DNA of 64,000 nucleotides, from NCBI GenBank assembly GCA_902788035.1, contig CADAIL010000017.1:29590-93589 (forward strand), read 5' to 3'. This DNA comes from an uncultured Lachnospiraceae bacterium (GTDB lineage: Bacteria > Bacillota > Clostridia > Lachnospirales > Lachnospiraceae). Shown here piece by piece: positions 1 to 7,800 of this stretch; within the stretch, counting starts at the first letter, position 1; each line of letters starts with the position of its first letter. A program made the translations under genes and the position numbers. The notes under the pieces are model-generated. The model was not told where the DNA came from, ran no database searches, and worked only from the letters and a program-made list of their open reading frames with translations.

Positions 1-1
1 G

Positions 2-178
2 GATATCATCTGTTCTGCCATCTACCATCACGATGACAAGCTGGTCGTCGACAGTCCGACGGATGAGGTGCTCAAGGATGCGGACGTCATTCACCATTGT
101 ATGAATGACCTGTCAAAGACCGTGAAGGACAAGGAGAAGGCCAGATACGCCGCGCTCTGTGAAGAGTTCGGAATGTGA
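2..178 (+). CDS. C-terminal end of an HD-domain phosphohydrolase-like protein (5' end outside window)
   Basis: The frame is open from the first bases and ends at TGA 176-178, giving about 58 residues of a longer protein. It contains SAIYHHDDK and DEVLKDADVIHH, which resemble the late part of HD-superfamily metal-dependent phosphohydrolases, where a His-rich helix is followed by a D(A/V)LxDAD segment. The N-terminal HD signature that would prove this is outside the window. The stop lies about 18 bases before the most likely start of the next gene, so the two are probably cotranscribed. The family assignment rests on a short tail and is tentative. Confidence 0.5.
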   Translation, partial: DIICSAIYHHDDKLVVDSPTDEVLKDADVIHHCMNDLSKTVKDKEKARYAALCEEFGM

Positions 179-195
179 TAAGCGAGGATACGAGA

Positions 196-1341
196 ATGGC
201 CGATATGCTTGACTACATTGAATGGAGGGGTGACCTCACATTCAGAGAGAGAGAATTTAATGACGTCGACAATTTGATCCTGTCACTGCTTGCCTACTCG
301 GATTTTAAGGGCATTATCAGTATGGATGAGGGGTCCCCGCCCATTTCCATCGCAGATCTGTATTCAAAATATACGGAAGCCGGCAAGAATCAGTCGGAGC
401 TGGCCTGCAATCCGAAGCCTGTATTTGAAAAATGCGCGAAGACGAACAGGTTCGGCAATATCATGGTCAAGGACTACGTCGACATAGTAAATCAAGGCCG
501 CCAGTTCCAATTCGCCGCAATGACATTCGAACTCGGTGACGGCACAGTCTATGCAGCCTTCAGGGGAACAGACAACACACTTGTCGGGTGGCGAGAGGAT
601 CTGAACTTCTCGTTCATGGAGGCAACGCCTGCCCAGCTCTGCGCGGCTGAATATCTGGATATCGTGTGTGAAAAGACGAATGATCCGGTGAGGACCGGCG
701 GGCACTCCAAGGGCGGCAATCTCGCCATGTACGCGGCTGCCTTCTGCGAGGATCAGAATAAGGACAGGATCGTCCGGGTCTACTCGAACGACGGGCCGGG
801 TTTCAACGAGATCATTGCCGAGAACGAGAACTATAAAAACATTCTGGACCGGGTATCTCTGGCAATACCGGAAGGATCACCGATCGGTATTCTGCTCTTT
901 AACAAGCAGGATAAAAAGGTCGTGGAGAGCACGGGTAAGAACGGGGCTGCCCAGCACAACCCCTATACGTGGTGTATAAATAAGTGGGGGTTTGTACAGG
1001 CAGAGAAACAGTCGTCCATGAGCATTTTCCTGGATAAGACCCTCGATGAATGGCTGAGCAGACTCACCAGAGAACAGAAGCAGGAGTTCGTCGATACCGT
1101 CTTTGACACGTTGGAGGCCACGGGAGCCAGATCATTCTCAGAGCTTTATTCCAATAAGAGGGAGTCTCTCAGCGCGATCATCAAGGCAGCGAGAAGACTT
1201 CATGCTGACCAGGTGAGCACAGTCATTTCGGTGATAAAGACTTTCCTCGACGCGGGCAAGGACGTATGGCTTGGGGATCAGAAACCGAAGCTCGATAAAT
1301 CCAAAGAAGACAAGCTCGCGATGGATGAACTGAATGATTAA
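196..1341 (+). CDS. DUF2974 (Mbeg1-like) alpha/beta-hydrolase, putative lipase
   Basis: The protein opens with MADMLDYIEWRGDLTF, the usual start of DUF2974 proteins, so ATG 196 is preferred over an in-frame GTG at 175 that overlaps the preceding stop. Residues about 120-135 give FRGTDNTLVGWREDLN, the oxyanion-loop region of lipase class 3-like folds. GGHSKGGN (about residue 170) is the nucleophilic-elbow motif GxSxG with the catalytic serine. YSNDGPGF follows and may hold the acid residue. No signal peptide is visible, so it is probably cytoplasmic. The substrate is unknown; this family is commonly annotated as lipase-like without a biochemical role. The family is fairly secure, the function is not. 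Confidence 0.82.
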   Translation: MADMLDYIEWRGDLTFREREFNDVDNLILSLLAYSDFKGIISMDEGSPPISIADLYSKYTEAGKNQSELACNPKPVFEKCAKTNRFGNIMVKDYVDIVNQGRQFQFAAMTFELGDGTVYAAFRGTDNTLVGWREDLNFSFMEATPAQLCAAEYLDIVCEKTNDPVRTGGHSKGGNLAMYAAAFCEDQNKDRIVRVYSNDGPGFNEIIAENENYKNILDRVSLAIPEGSPIGILLFNKQDKKVVESTGKNGAAQHNPYTWCINKWGFVQAEKQSSMSIFLDKTLDEWLSRLTREQKQEFVDTVFDTLEATGARSFSELYSNKRESLSAIIKAARRLHADQVSTVISVIKTFLDAGKDVWLGDQKPKLDKSKEDKLAMDELND

Positions 1342-1400
1342 TCTCTGGCGCAGAATTCTCGTGACGAAAGTGTACGATGAGTGTGCGAAATGAGACTTAA

Positions 1401-1424
1401 AAAGGGGCTTCGGCCCCTTTATCG
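1401..1424 (+). terminator. Rho-independent terminator after the DUF2974 gene
   Basis: AAAGGGGC, loop TTCG, GCCCCTTT forms a perfect 8-bp stem with a stable UUCG tetraloop and ends in T residues. It lies 60 bases after the stop codon at 1341. The rest of the gap to 1592 is AT-rich with no further gene seen. Confidence 0.85.
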
Positions 1425-1591
1425 TTAAACTAATTTATGCAAAATTTGACTCAAAGGCATAGGGATTTGTCTGTAATGCAGTCTGCTAAAACAGTATTAT
1501 GTCAGCGAGCGGGGATGAAAACCATATGTTTTCGATGCGCGCAAAGAACACCGGCACGCGATATTTTTGTGCACGGGATCAATGAACAAAT

Positions 1592-2512
1592 ATGAATACC
1601 GGAAAGAAATTTACAAAAGAAGAAATTGAAAAGAAGGTGCTACGGCTCTCCTTTATCGGCAGCTGCCTGCTGTCCGGATCTGAAATTATAATGGCTCTCA
1701 TCCTGCGGTCATACGCGGTTATGATGGACGGAATATTTGATTCGGCCGAGCTCGTTATGATGGGACCTTTCCTTGTACTGGTCCCGCTGCTGTATAAGCC
1801 TGTCAACGAGAGGCACCCCTACGGGTACTCACAGGTGGAGTCCTTTTTCCTGATCATAAAGTACTCGGTGCTTCTTACGCTGATGCTGCTCCTTATCAAC
1901 ACGAACGTGCATGTCATTATGAGCGGGGGTAACAGGGTCAATCCCAGCATGATCGCTGTATATGAAATGCTGTTGGGAGCGGCTTCGGTATTCATGTATT
2001 TAATGCTGGCTCATATAAGCCGCAAATATGAGTCCCCGACTGTCCATGCGGAGCTTTACCTGTGGAAGACGGATATCGTGGGAAGCTGCAGTATCGCGGT
2101 AGCATTCCTCGCTCAGTATGTGCTGGGAGATACGGTGCTGGCTGCATTTGCTCCTTACATGGACTCAGCGGTCGCGATAGTTATGTCAGTGCTGCTCCTC
2201 CGCGAACCGGTCAGTGAGATCGTGCGGGGCTTCAAGCAGATGCTGCTCTTCTCGCCGCCCGAAGATGTTATGAGAAGAGTACACGAGGTCGTAAATAAAA
2301 ACCTTGAAGGCCTGCCTTACCGGGCGACCTTCATTGATGTGATACAGACTGGAAGGAAGACGTGGATCGAGGTGTATCTGAAGGAGAACCTTGACACGTC
2401 GCTCATTGACGTCCGCCACTGGACGAAAATGAGAGAATATGTGATAGAGGATTTGAAAGACGATTTTGATCAGATATATGTTGAATTTATTCCGGACCTT
2501 TCGGAAGAATAA
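1592..2512 (+). CDS. Cation diffusion facilitator (CDF) family transporter
   Basis: A 306-residue membrane protein with about six hydrophobic segments between residues 20 and 200 and a cytosolic C-terminal domain of about 100 residues, the CDF layout. The TM2 metal site reads MDGIFDSAE (DxxxD). The helix-5 site reads HAELYLWKTD, so a His/Asp pair is present. KPVNERHPYGYSQVE matches the conserved HPYG(Y/H) loop of CDF proteins. It probably exports Zn2+, Fe2+ or Mn2+ by proton exchange; the metal cannot be decided from the motifs. No strong Shine-Dalgarno precedes ATG 1592. The stop is 16 bases before the TTG start of the following fusion gene, so cotranscription is likely although the functions look unrelated. 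Confidence 0.82.
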   Translation: MNTGKKFTKEEIEKKVLRLSFIGSCLLSGSEIIMALILRSYAVMMDGIFDSAELVMMGPFLVLVPLLYKPVNERHPYGYSQVESFFLIIKYSVLLTLMLLLINTNVHVIMSGGNRVNPSMIAVYEMLLGAASVFMYLMLAHISRKYESPTVHAELYLWKTDIVGSCSIAVAFLAQYVLGDTVLAAFAPYMDSAVAIVMSVLLLREPVSEIVRGFKQMLLFSPPEDVMRRVHEVVNKNLEGLPYRATFIDVIQTGRKTWIEVYLKENLDTSLIDVRHWTKMREYVIEDLKDDFDQIYVEFIPDLSEE

Positions 2513-2528
2513 AAAAGGAGGTGACACT

Positions 2529-4853
2529 TTGGAACGAATTTCATTTATTGGAATGGGCGACCTTGGTACACCGATGGCCGTGCGGCTTCTTGAAGCCGGC
2601 TATCAAGTCACAGTTTATAACCGCACTGCTATCCGTGCGGACGAAATCACCAACCGCGGAGGCATCTGGGCTGAGAGCCTTGCAGACTGCCTCAGGGAAG
2701 CGGATTATATATTTATAAAAGTAAGTTATCAGCAGGATGTTGAGGATCTGTATTTCGGCGAGGAGGGAATCTGCGCGATCGCTCCGGAAAACTCAGTCGT
2801 TGTCGATATGACGACAAAGAGTCCTGAGCTGGCAAGCCGGATCGCGGACGAAGCCGCTGAAAGAAATATCGCAGTCATTGACGCTCCGGTCATCGGCGGG
2901 ACGTCGGATGCCGAAGCCGGGACGCTGAGAATCGTTCTCGGCGGCGACAGCGAGGCATGTCAGAGGGTAACCCCGGTGCTTGAGCATCTGAGCAACAGTA
3001 TCAGTTATGTCGGCGCAAATGAAGCCAGCCAGCAGATGAAGATGGCGGCTCAGATCGCGATTGCAGGTATCCTGTCGGGTCTTTCTGAGTCCATGGCTTA
3101 TAGTGTTCGGGCCAACCTCGACAAGAAGTTAATACTTAAGCTCCTCGAGGAGGAACTGACGAGCAATACCGCCACCCTCCTTCAGATGGAGGAAAGCCCC
3201 GACGCCATGTCGGATTCCGCCCTCACTGTACGCCACATGCTGACGGACTTCCAGACTGCTAAAGAAGACGCGCAGAGCCGAAATCTGAATCTCGGAGTTC
3301 TGAACACAGTCACGGATCTCTATGATCAGATGAACCGCGAGGGATATGGTCATGCAGGCACGAATTTCCTCATGGCTTACTACAATTCCTTCACACGGAA
3401 CGGCACGATGCTGCAGTACTTCGAGTGGTATCTGCCCTCGGACGGAAATCTGTGGAATCAGCTTGCTGCAAATGCCGCTTCGCTCGAAGCCATGGGTTTC
3501 ACCGCGATATGGACACCGCCGGCCTATAAATCTCTTCGCGGCGTTGAGGACGTCGGTTACGGCGTATACGACGTGTACGACCTGGGCGAATTCGATCAGA
3601 AAGGCACAGTCAGGACAAAGTACGGGACGAGGGAAGAGTACCAGATGGCTATTCACGCCTGCCATGAAGCGGGTCTTCATGTCTACCCGGATATCGTGCT
3701 AAACCATAAGCTCGGCGCTGACGCGAGAGAGGAAGTAGAGGCAATAGAGGTAAGTCCGGACAACCGCAATTATGAAATCGGTGAGAACTATCAGACCGTC
3801 GAGGCAGAGACGATCTATAATTTCGAAGGCCGCGGCGATCAGTACTCAGATTTTAAGTGGGATCACAGGCACTTTTCAGGCTTCCGCAACGAGGAACCGC
3901 AGGGCAGCCCGATCTACAAACTTAAAGATCACGAGTGGAGTCCGAATGTTGACAACGAATTCGGCAACTTCGACTACCTGATGGGAGCTGACATTGATCA
4001 CCAGAATCCTGAGGTCGTAGAGGAGCTCGGCAAGTGGGGCACCTGGTACGAGGGTATGACGGAGATGGACGGTGTGCGTCTCGACGCGGTCAAGCATATC
4101 GACGCCTACTTCTACCGCGATTGGCTCCACAACATGCGCGAGTCAACGGGCAGAAATCTCTTCGCTGTCGGCGAGTACTGGAGCGGAGATGTTCAGAAGC
4201 TGACCAGATATCTTGAGCAGGTCGACTACCAGATGAGCCTCTTTGATGTGCCGCTGCATTTCCATTTCTGCGACGCGTCTTACAACAGGGAAAATTATGA
4301 CCTGAGAAATATTTTCAAGGGGACACTGACGGAGTGGAATCCGATTCACTCGGTACCGTTTGTTGACAATCATGATACGCAGCCGGGTCAGTCGCTGGCA
4401 TCGCCGGTCAAGCCCTGGTTCAGATCACTGGCTTACGCTATGATCCTTCTTCGCCAGGACGGTTATCCGTGCGTATTCTACGGTGACCTTTACGGTATTC
4501 CGCACAACAATGTTCCGCCGGTTGGACAGGACCTGGAGCTTATGCTGATGGTCAGAAGAATGTATGCATACGGCCGTCAGAATGATTACTTTACGCACAA
4601 ATACTGCATCGGCTGGACACGTGAGAAGTACGGCATCGCCGTCCTGATTTCGAGTCGCGGCAGACATAGAAGAAGAATGTTCGTCGGCAAGGAATTTGCA
4701 GGCAAGACTTATTATGATGTGCTCGGTCACAGTGACAGGAAGGTCACCATCACGCGCCAGGGCTACGGTGAGTTCTCTGTTGAGGACCAGTCGGTCAGCG
4801 TCTGGATGGACGAGGAACTGGGACTGACACCGGAGGGTGCGGTCGTCGTATAA
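2529..4853 (+). CDS. Fusion protein: beta-hydroxyacid dehydrogenase domain + GH13 alpha-amylase domain
   Basis: One uninterrupted 774-residue frame encodes two enzymes. I start it at TTG 2529 because AAGGAGGTG lies 5 bases upstream. Residues 1-285 are an NAD-binding 3-hydroxyisobutyrate/6-phosphogluconate dehydrogenase-like protein: GMGDLGTPMA nucleotide site, APVIGGTSDAEAGTL substrate loop, and the QQMKMAAQ helix with the catalytic Lys. From about residue 290 (NGTMLQYFEWYLPSDGNLW) it is a complete cytosolic bacterial alpha-amylase of the GH13_5 type, with nucleophile Asp519 (GVRLDAVKHI), acid Glu549 (AVGEYWSGD) and Asp616 (VDNHDT). It has no signal peptide. The join falls where a free dehydrogenase would end and a free amylase would begin, so this may be a recent stop-codon loss. 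No Shine-Dalgarno is seen at the join. Confidence 0.85.
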   Translation: MERISFIGMGDLGTPMAVRLLEAGYQVTVYNRTAIRADEITNRGGIWAESLADCLREADYIFIKVSYQQDVEDLYFGEEGICAIAPENSVVVDMTTKSPELASRIADEAAERNIAVIDAPVIGGTSDAEAGTLRIVLGGDSEACQRVTPVLEHLSNSISYVGANEASQQMKMAAQIAIAGILSGLSESMAYSVRANLDKKLILKLLEEELTSNTATLLQMEESPDAMSDSALTVRHMLTDFQTAKEDAQSRNLNLGVLNTVTDLYDQMNREGYGHAGTNFLMAYYNSFTRNGTMLQYFEWYLPSDGNLWNQLAANAASLEAMGFTAIWTPPAYKSLRGVEDVGYGVYDVYDLGEFDQKGTVRTKYGTREEYQMAIHACHEAGLHVYPDIVLNHKLGADAREEVEAIEVSPDNRNYEIGENYQTVEAETIYNFEGRGDQYSDFKWDHRHFSGFRNEEPQGSPIYKLKDHEWSPNVDNEFGNFDYLMGADIDHQNPEVVEELGKWGTWYEGMTEMDGVRLDAVKHIDAYFYRDWLHNMRESTGRNLFAVGEYWSGDVQKLTRYLEQVDYQMSLFDVPLHFHFCDASYNRENYDLRNIFKGTLTEWNPIHSVPFVDNHDTQPGQSLASPVKPWFRSLAYAMILLRQDGYPCVFYGDLYGIPHNNVPPVGQDLELMLMVRRMYAYGRQNDYFTHKYCIGWTREKYGIAVLISSRGRHRRRMFVGKEFAGKTYYDVLGHSDRKVTITRQGYGEFSVEDQSVSVWMDEELGLTPEGAVVV

Positions 4854-4861
4854 AATGAGAT

Positions 4862-4911
4862 GAGGCGGTAAAGTCACGTATTGACGTGTCTTTACCGCCT
4901 CTTTCTCTTTA
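4862..4911 (+). terminator. Terminator of the dehydrogenase-amylase gene
   Basis: GAGGCGGTAAAG at 4862 pairs with CTTTACCGCCTC ending at 4901. CACGT/ACGTG extends the stem after one T-T mismatch and ATTG closes the loop. A pyrimidine/T-rich tail (CTTTCTCTTT) follows. Confidence 0.85.
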
Positions 4912-4926
4912 TGATGAATACTATTA

Positions 4927-5153
4927 CGATCTGACGCAGAGCAGGAGTTCAGACAGGCATATCTCGCAATTCATATATTCGGCAACCGACATCATCTTCG
5001 TGAGAAAAACATTGTCGGTCCGACCGAGAGATCGAAACATGCCTGCATGTTTCAAGCTCACAGGAAAGGACCGACGTTTTTCGATGAAGATGATGTTGGT
5101 AGCCGGATTTTGGACTTTAGTTGCAGCCTGTCTGAACTGCTGCGAGACAGATT
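4927..5153. repeat. Long imperfect foldback (inverted-repeat) element between convergent genes
   Basis: Nearly all of this stretch can fold on itself. The inner hairpin is GAAACATGCCTGCATGTTTC (5034-5053). The middle arms are 4978-5021 and 5068-5107, both carrying ACATCATCTTC, AAAAAC and GTCGGTCC in complementary order. The outer arms are 4934-4960 and 5118-5145, sharing TTCAGACAGGC. Each arm is about 105 bases. It fills the gap between the amylase fusion gene and niaR, which converge. It could be a MITE-like remnant, a structured RNA or an elaborate bidirectional terminator. No convincing gene is seen here. Confidence 0.6.
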
Positions 5154-5168
5154 TCCTCTTTTTATGCT

Positions 5169-5705
5169 TTACCAGAAATTGACAGGCTCGTAATCACGGA
5201 GCGGCGCGAGAAAACCGTGGGCGGCAAGCTGCTCCTGGATGAGATCCAGTGTCTCTTTGGAATCGGCGCTGACCGTATGGTAATGGTAACCTGAGGTGAC
5301 ATTCATGAGAAGGCTGGACTGTCCGTCACCGAGCTCATCGAGGTATTTGCGCACTTCCCAACGGGACTTCAGGTGAAGTTCTGCCCGCACGACTCCATAC
5401 ACTTTGTGATACACAAAGACATCCTCGACCCGTCCGCCGAGATCGACTATAAGATTCAGTTCCTCTTCGACCTGCTCCTCAGTATGTCTGACTTTAAATA
5501 CCCGGGTCTGAGACTCACCGGGCTGCAGGTAGTAGCCGCGGCTCGTTGAAAAGATCTGGAGACCGTTAGCCCGAAGCAGAGCTATATCCTGAACGATTAC
5601 CTGACGGCTGACTTTGAAATGGTCGGCCAGATGTCGCCCGGAAATCGGTTCCCTGCTGGCACTCAGCAGATCTAATAATTCATGTCTGCGCTCTTCACCA
5701 CTCAT
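5169..5705 (-). CDS. niaR: NiaR-type transcriptional repressor of NAD/niacin genes (HTH_11 + 3H domain)
   Basis: The first 60 residues form a winged helix (RRHELLDLLSAS, GRHLADHFKVSRQVIVQDI, SRGYYL), typical of HTH_11 in BirA/NiaR proteins. Residues about 70-178 form the 3H domain, with the conserved histidines in VRHTEEQ, VYHKVYG and GYHYHTV; these bind Ni2+ in the family. NiaR proteins use nicotinic acid as corepressor and repress NAD synthesis or niacin-uptake genes. No such gene lies nearby, so it must act elsewhere or on itself. I prefer ATG at 5705 because GGAG is about 9 bases upstream; the ATG at 5714 has that GGAG directly against it. The length is normal. Confidence 0.88.
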   Translation of the reverse strand: MSGEERRHELLDLLSASREPISGRHLADHFKVSRQVIVQDIALLRANGLQIFSTSRGYYLQPGESQTRVFKVRHTEEQVEEELNLIVDLGGRVEDVFVYHKVYGVVRAELHLKSRWEVRKYLDELGDGQSSLLMNVTSGYHYHTVSADSKETLDLIQEQLAAHGFLAPLRDYEPVNFW

Positions 5706-5724
5706 CGTTTGCATCTCCGTTTAC

Positions 5725-5848
5725 GATATTATCCAGAACTCACATCCGGCCTGGCTGCCGGACTTGTACCGGACAGTCACAGCCCGGTTGGGTGAGCTCC
5801 ATGCAAGTCATCCATAGCGCCGCTGCTGTAGACAGCAGCTTCTTTTTT
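5725..5848 (+). other. Structured intergenic region ending in a terminator; possible small RNA
   Basis: On the + strand, ACTCAC near 5729 can pair with GTGAG near 5792. In between are several CCGG blocks able to pair with one another. Then GCTGCTG/CAGCAGC (5822-5839) is followed by TTCTTTTTT, a good intrinsic terminator. No protein gene ends here on the + strand, so the terminator needs another explanation: a small RNA, or a leader upstream of the gene at 5972. On the opposite strand the same DNA is the niaR leader. It matches no riboswitch consensus I know. Confidence 0.35.
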
Positions 5849-5971
5849 ATTGTACCACGTAAGGAAACAAAGAGGAAAGATTATTGTCTGAATTTATCCG
5901 AACTTTAGCGTATACAAAAAACAGGATTATATTTATAATTAGAGCGAGATTTGAATGGTTTTGGGGGAAGA

Positions 5972-6715
5972 ATGAGGATCGTAACGGCAGGGCAGGATAA
6001 CACGGACAGAGCCATGCAGCTTGCGAACCGGCTCGGAGCGGAGATATGCATGCGGACAGATGAAATACGCAGAGATGAGAGATATCTCCTTCTGGATGAG
6101 GACGGGCTTTCGCTTGTGCAGGGAAATATGAAGCTGCGCGGCGATTTTCGGCATATGATAAAAAGGGTCCTCGGCGGCAGAATTCAGCATGAAAAAATGC
6201 TCAGAGCCGTCAGGTTCAAGGAGGACGCTATAGGGATGCTTGCCGTCGATGCCACCGCCGGTCTGGGCGAGGACTCTTTTATACTGGCGGCAGCCGGGTT
6301 CTCTGTACTTATGTGTGAGTACAATCCGGTCATAGCAGCCCTGCTCAGTGACGCTTTGGTCCGGGCGCAGAGAGATCCTGATATTGGGGAGATAGCCCGC
6401 AGAATGGAACTTAGGGAGGGTAACGGCATAGACATTCTGGGGACACTCGGGTGGAAGCCGGATGTGATTTATCTTGACCCTATGTTTCCTGCCAAGAAGA
6501 AATCGGGAATCAGCACGAAGAAACTGCAGATATTCCAGAAGCTCGAGACACCCTGTGCAAATGAAGAGGAGCTCCTTGCGGCTGCGTTTGCCGCTGACCC
6601 CAGAAGAATCGTCGTTAAGAGACCGATCAAGGGGGAACCGCTGGCAGGAAAAAAGCCCGGCTTCTCGATTGACTGCAGAAATGTGCGCTATGACTGCTAT
6701 GTTGTCAGATCGTGA
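5972..6715 (+). CDS. RsmJ-like class I SAM-dependent methyltransferase (16S rRNA m2G methylation family)
   Basis: Three family blocks are present: VDATAGLGEDSFILAAAGF (SAM-binding motif I), CEYNPVIAALLSDALVRA, and DVIYLDPMFPAKKKSGISTK (motif IV DPMFP plus the KS loop). These are the hallmarks of RsmJ/YhiQ, which methylates G1516 of 16S rRNA in E. coli. RIVVKRP near the end matches the conserved late strand. An upstream in-frame TTG at 5951 is possible, but MRIVTAG at 5972 looks like the natural start. The protein is cytoplasmic. RsmJ-like proteins in Firmicutes are often longer-branched, so the exact target base is inferred. Confidence 0.78.
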   Translation: MRIVTAGQDNTDRAMQLANRLGAEICMRTDEIRRDERYLLLDEDGLSLVQGNMKLRGDFRHMIKRVLGGRIQHEKMLRAVRFKEDAIGMLAVDATAGLGEDSFILAAAGFSVLMCEYNPVIAALLSDALVRAQRDPDIGEIARRMELREGNGIDILGTLGWKPDVIYLDPMFPAKKKSGISTKKLQIFQKLETPCANEEELLAAAFAADPRRIVVKRPIKGEPLAGKKPGFSIDCRNVRYDCYVVRS

Positions 6716-6831
6716 GATCGTTGCTTTTACTTTGGTCTGACGCTACCGCCCAAGCGGAAGGAGCGGGAGAATGGCTGCGTTGAAGTGAAGTTGGTTCGAA
6801 GTGAATAAAATTTTGGAAAAGAGGTTCATCT

Positions 6832-7602
6832 ATGATAAGTAACGCGCAGATTTCAATGATGGTGGCACAGGCTGCATTCGGAATTCTGGGTCCGATCATC
6901 CTGTTTCTGGTCCTGAAACACAGATACGGGATGAAGACGGAAGCCTTCATCATAGGCTGTGTGACTATGCTGGTCTTCGCAATGGTGCTGGAGAGTGCTG
7001 TTCACAGGCTGGTCCTCGGATCTTCTGCCGGCGCGACAATTGCGGGGAACACCCTGTACTATGCGCTTTACGGCGGACTGATGGCTGCGCTTTTTGAGGA
7101 GACCGGGCGCTATATCGCTTTTCATGTGTTCATGAAGCACCTCCATGATGATAATAGAAATGCCATCATGTATGGTGCGGGACATGGCGGTTTGGAAGTA
7201 TTCATGATTATCGGAATGACCGGCATCAGCAATCTTGCACTGGCGATTTCCATCAACAATGGGTCACTGCCAGGGTATACCGGAGATGAAGCCGCGATAT
7301 TGGAACAGTCTGTTGAGGTCCTTAAAAATACCGCATCTTCGGCCTATCTGCTCGGTATGCTGGAGAGGGTATCCGCTGTCATGCTGCAGATCGCGTTGTC
7401 AATCATCGTCTGGCAGACCGTAAGGCAGGTCAGGGGCAGGATCATGTATCTGTTCCTCGCGCTTTTTATTCACTTTGCGGTGGATTTTTCGACGGTCATC
7501 CTCACAAGCATGATACCGCTGGCCGCGTTCGAAGCGATTCTTCTTGTGGTGTCGGCTGTGATTTTGCTGATGTCATTAAGGCTGTACCGCAGCAATCGCT
7601 GA
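6832..7602 (+). CDS. YhfC-family intramembrane metalloprotease-like membrane protein
   Basis: A 256-residue protein with about seven hydrophobic segments. It carries the motifs that define the YhfC group in the CPBP/Abi-like clan: EETGRYIAFHVF (EExxR), GAGHGGLEVFM and, near the end, HFAVDF. The Glu/Glu/Arg and His residues are thought to form a membrane metal site for proteolysis, but substrates are unknown. GAAAAGAGG lies about 10 bases before ATG 6832. It appears to be a single-gene unit; a foldback lies downstream. Confidence 0.85.
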   Translation: MISNAQISMMVAQAAFGILGPIILFLVLKHRYGMKTEAFIIGCVTMLVFAMVLESAVHRLVLGSSAGATIAGNTLYYALYGGLMAALFEETGRYIAFHVFMKHLHDDNRNAIMYGAGHGGLEVFMIIGMTGISNLALAISINNGSLPGYTGDEAAILEQSVEVLKNTASSAYLLGMLERVSAVMLQIALSIIVWQTVRQVRGRIMYLFLALFIHFAVDFSTVILTSMIPLAAFEAILLVVSAVILLMSLRLYRSNR

Positions 7603-7618
7603 GGCAGCGTCACATATT

Positions 7619-7789
7619 AGAAAATAAGAAACTTCCCACATCCATGTAGTAATAAAGCCGCCTCATAAAAATGTACTCTCAGGGACGCTCCCGCTCGGCC
7701 TCGCTGGCAGCGGTACATAAGAAAAGTTCAGGCTAACGCTTGAACTTTTCATACACTTATTACCGAATGTGGGAAGTTTTTATTTTCTA
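7619..7789. repeat. Nested foldback element between convergent genes (possible bidirectional terminator or MITE)
   Basis: The outer arms 7619-7655 and 7755-7788 share AGAAAATAA, GAAACTTCCCACAT and GTAATAA in inverted order. An inner pair ATGTAC/GTACAT flanks the middle. A perfect hairpin GAAAAGTTCA ... TGAACTTTTC sits at 7721-7750. The element exactly fills the gap between the yhfC-like gene and the nhaC-like gene, which converge. The T-rich 3' arm would also serve as a terminator. Confidence 0.65.
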
Positions 7790-7800
7790 GTTCTTCCGGA

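Noticed and set aside
4886..5182. Possible 98-residue gene between the amylase fusion and niaR
   Set aside because: It coincides with the long foldback element and the terminator, and lacks a ribosome site and known motifs.
5725..5848. Cobalamin, FMN or NAD riboswitch before niaR
   Set aside because: Only scattered blocks recall these consensus cores. The order and spacing do not fit, so no named riboswitch is claimed.
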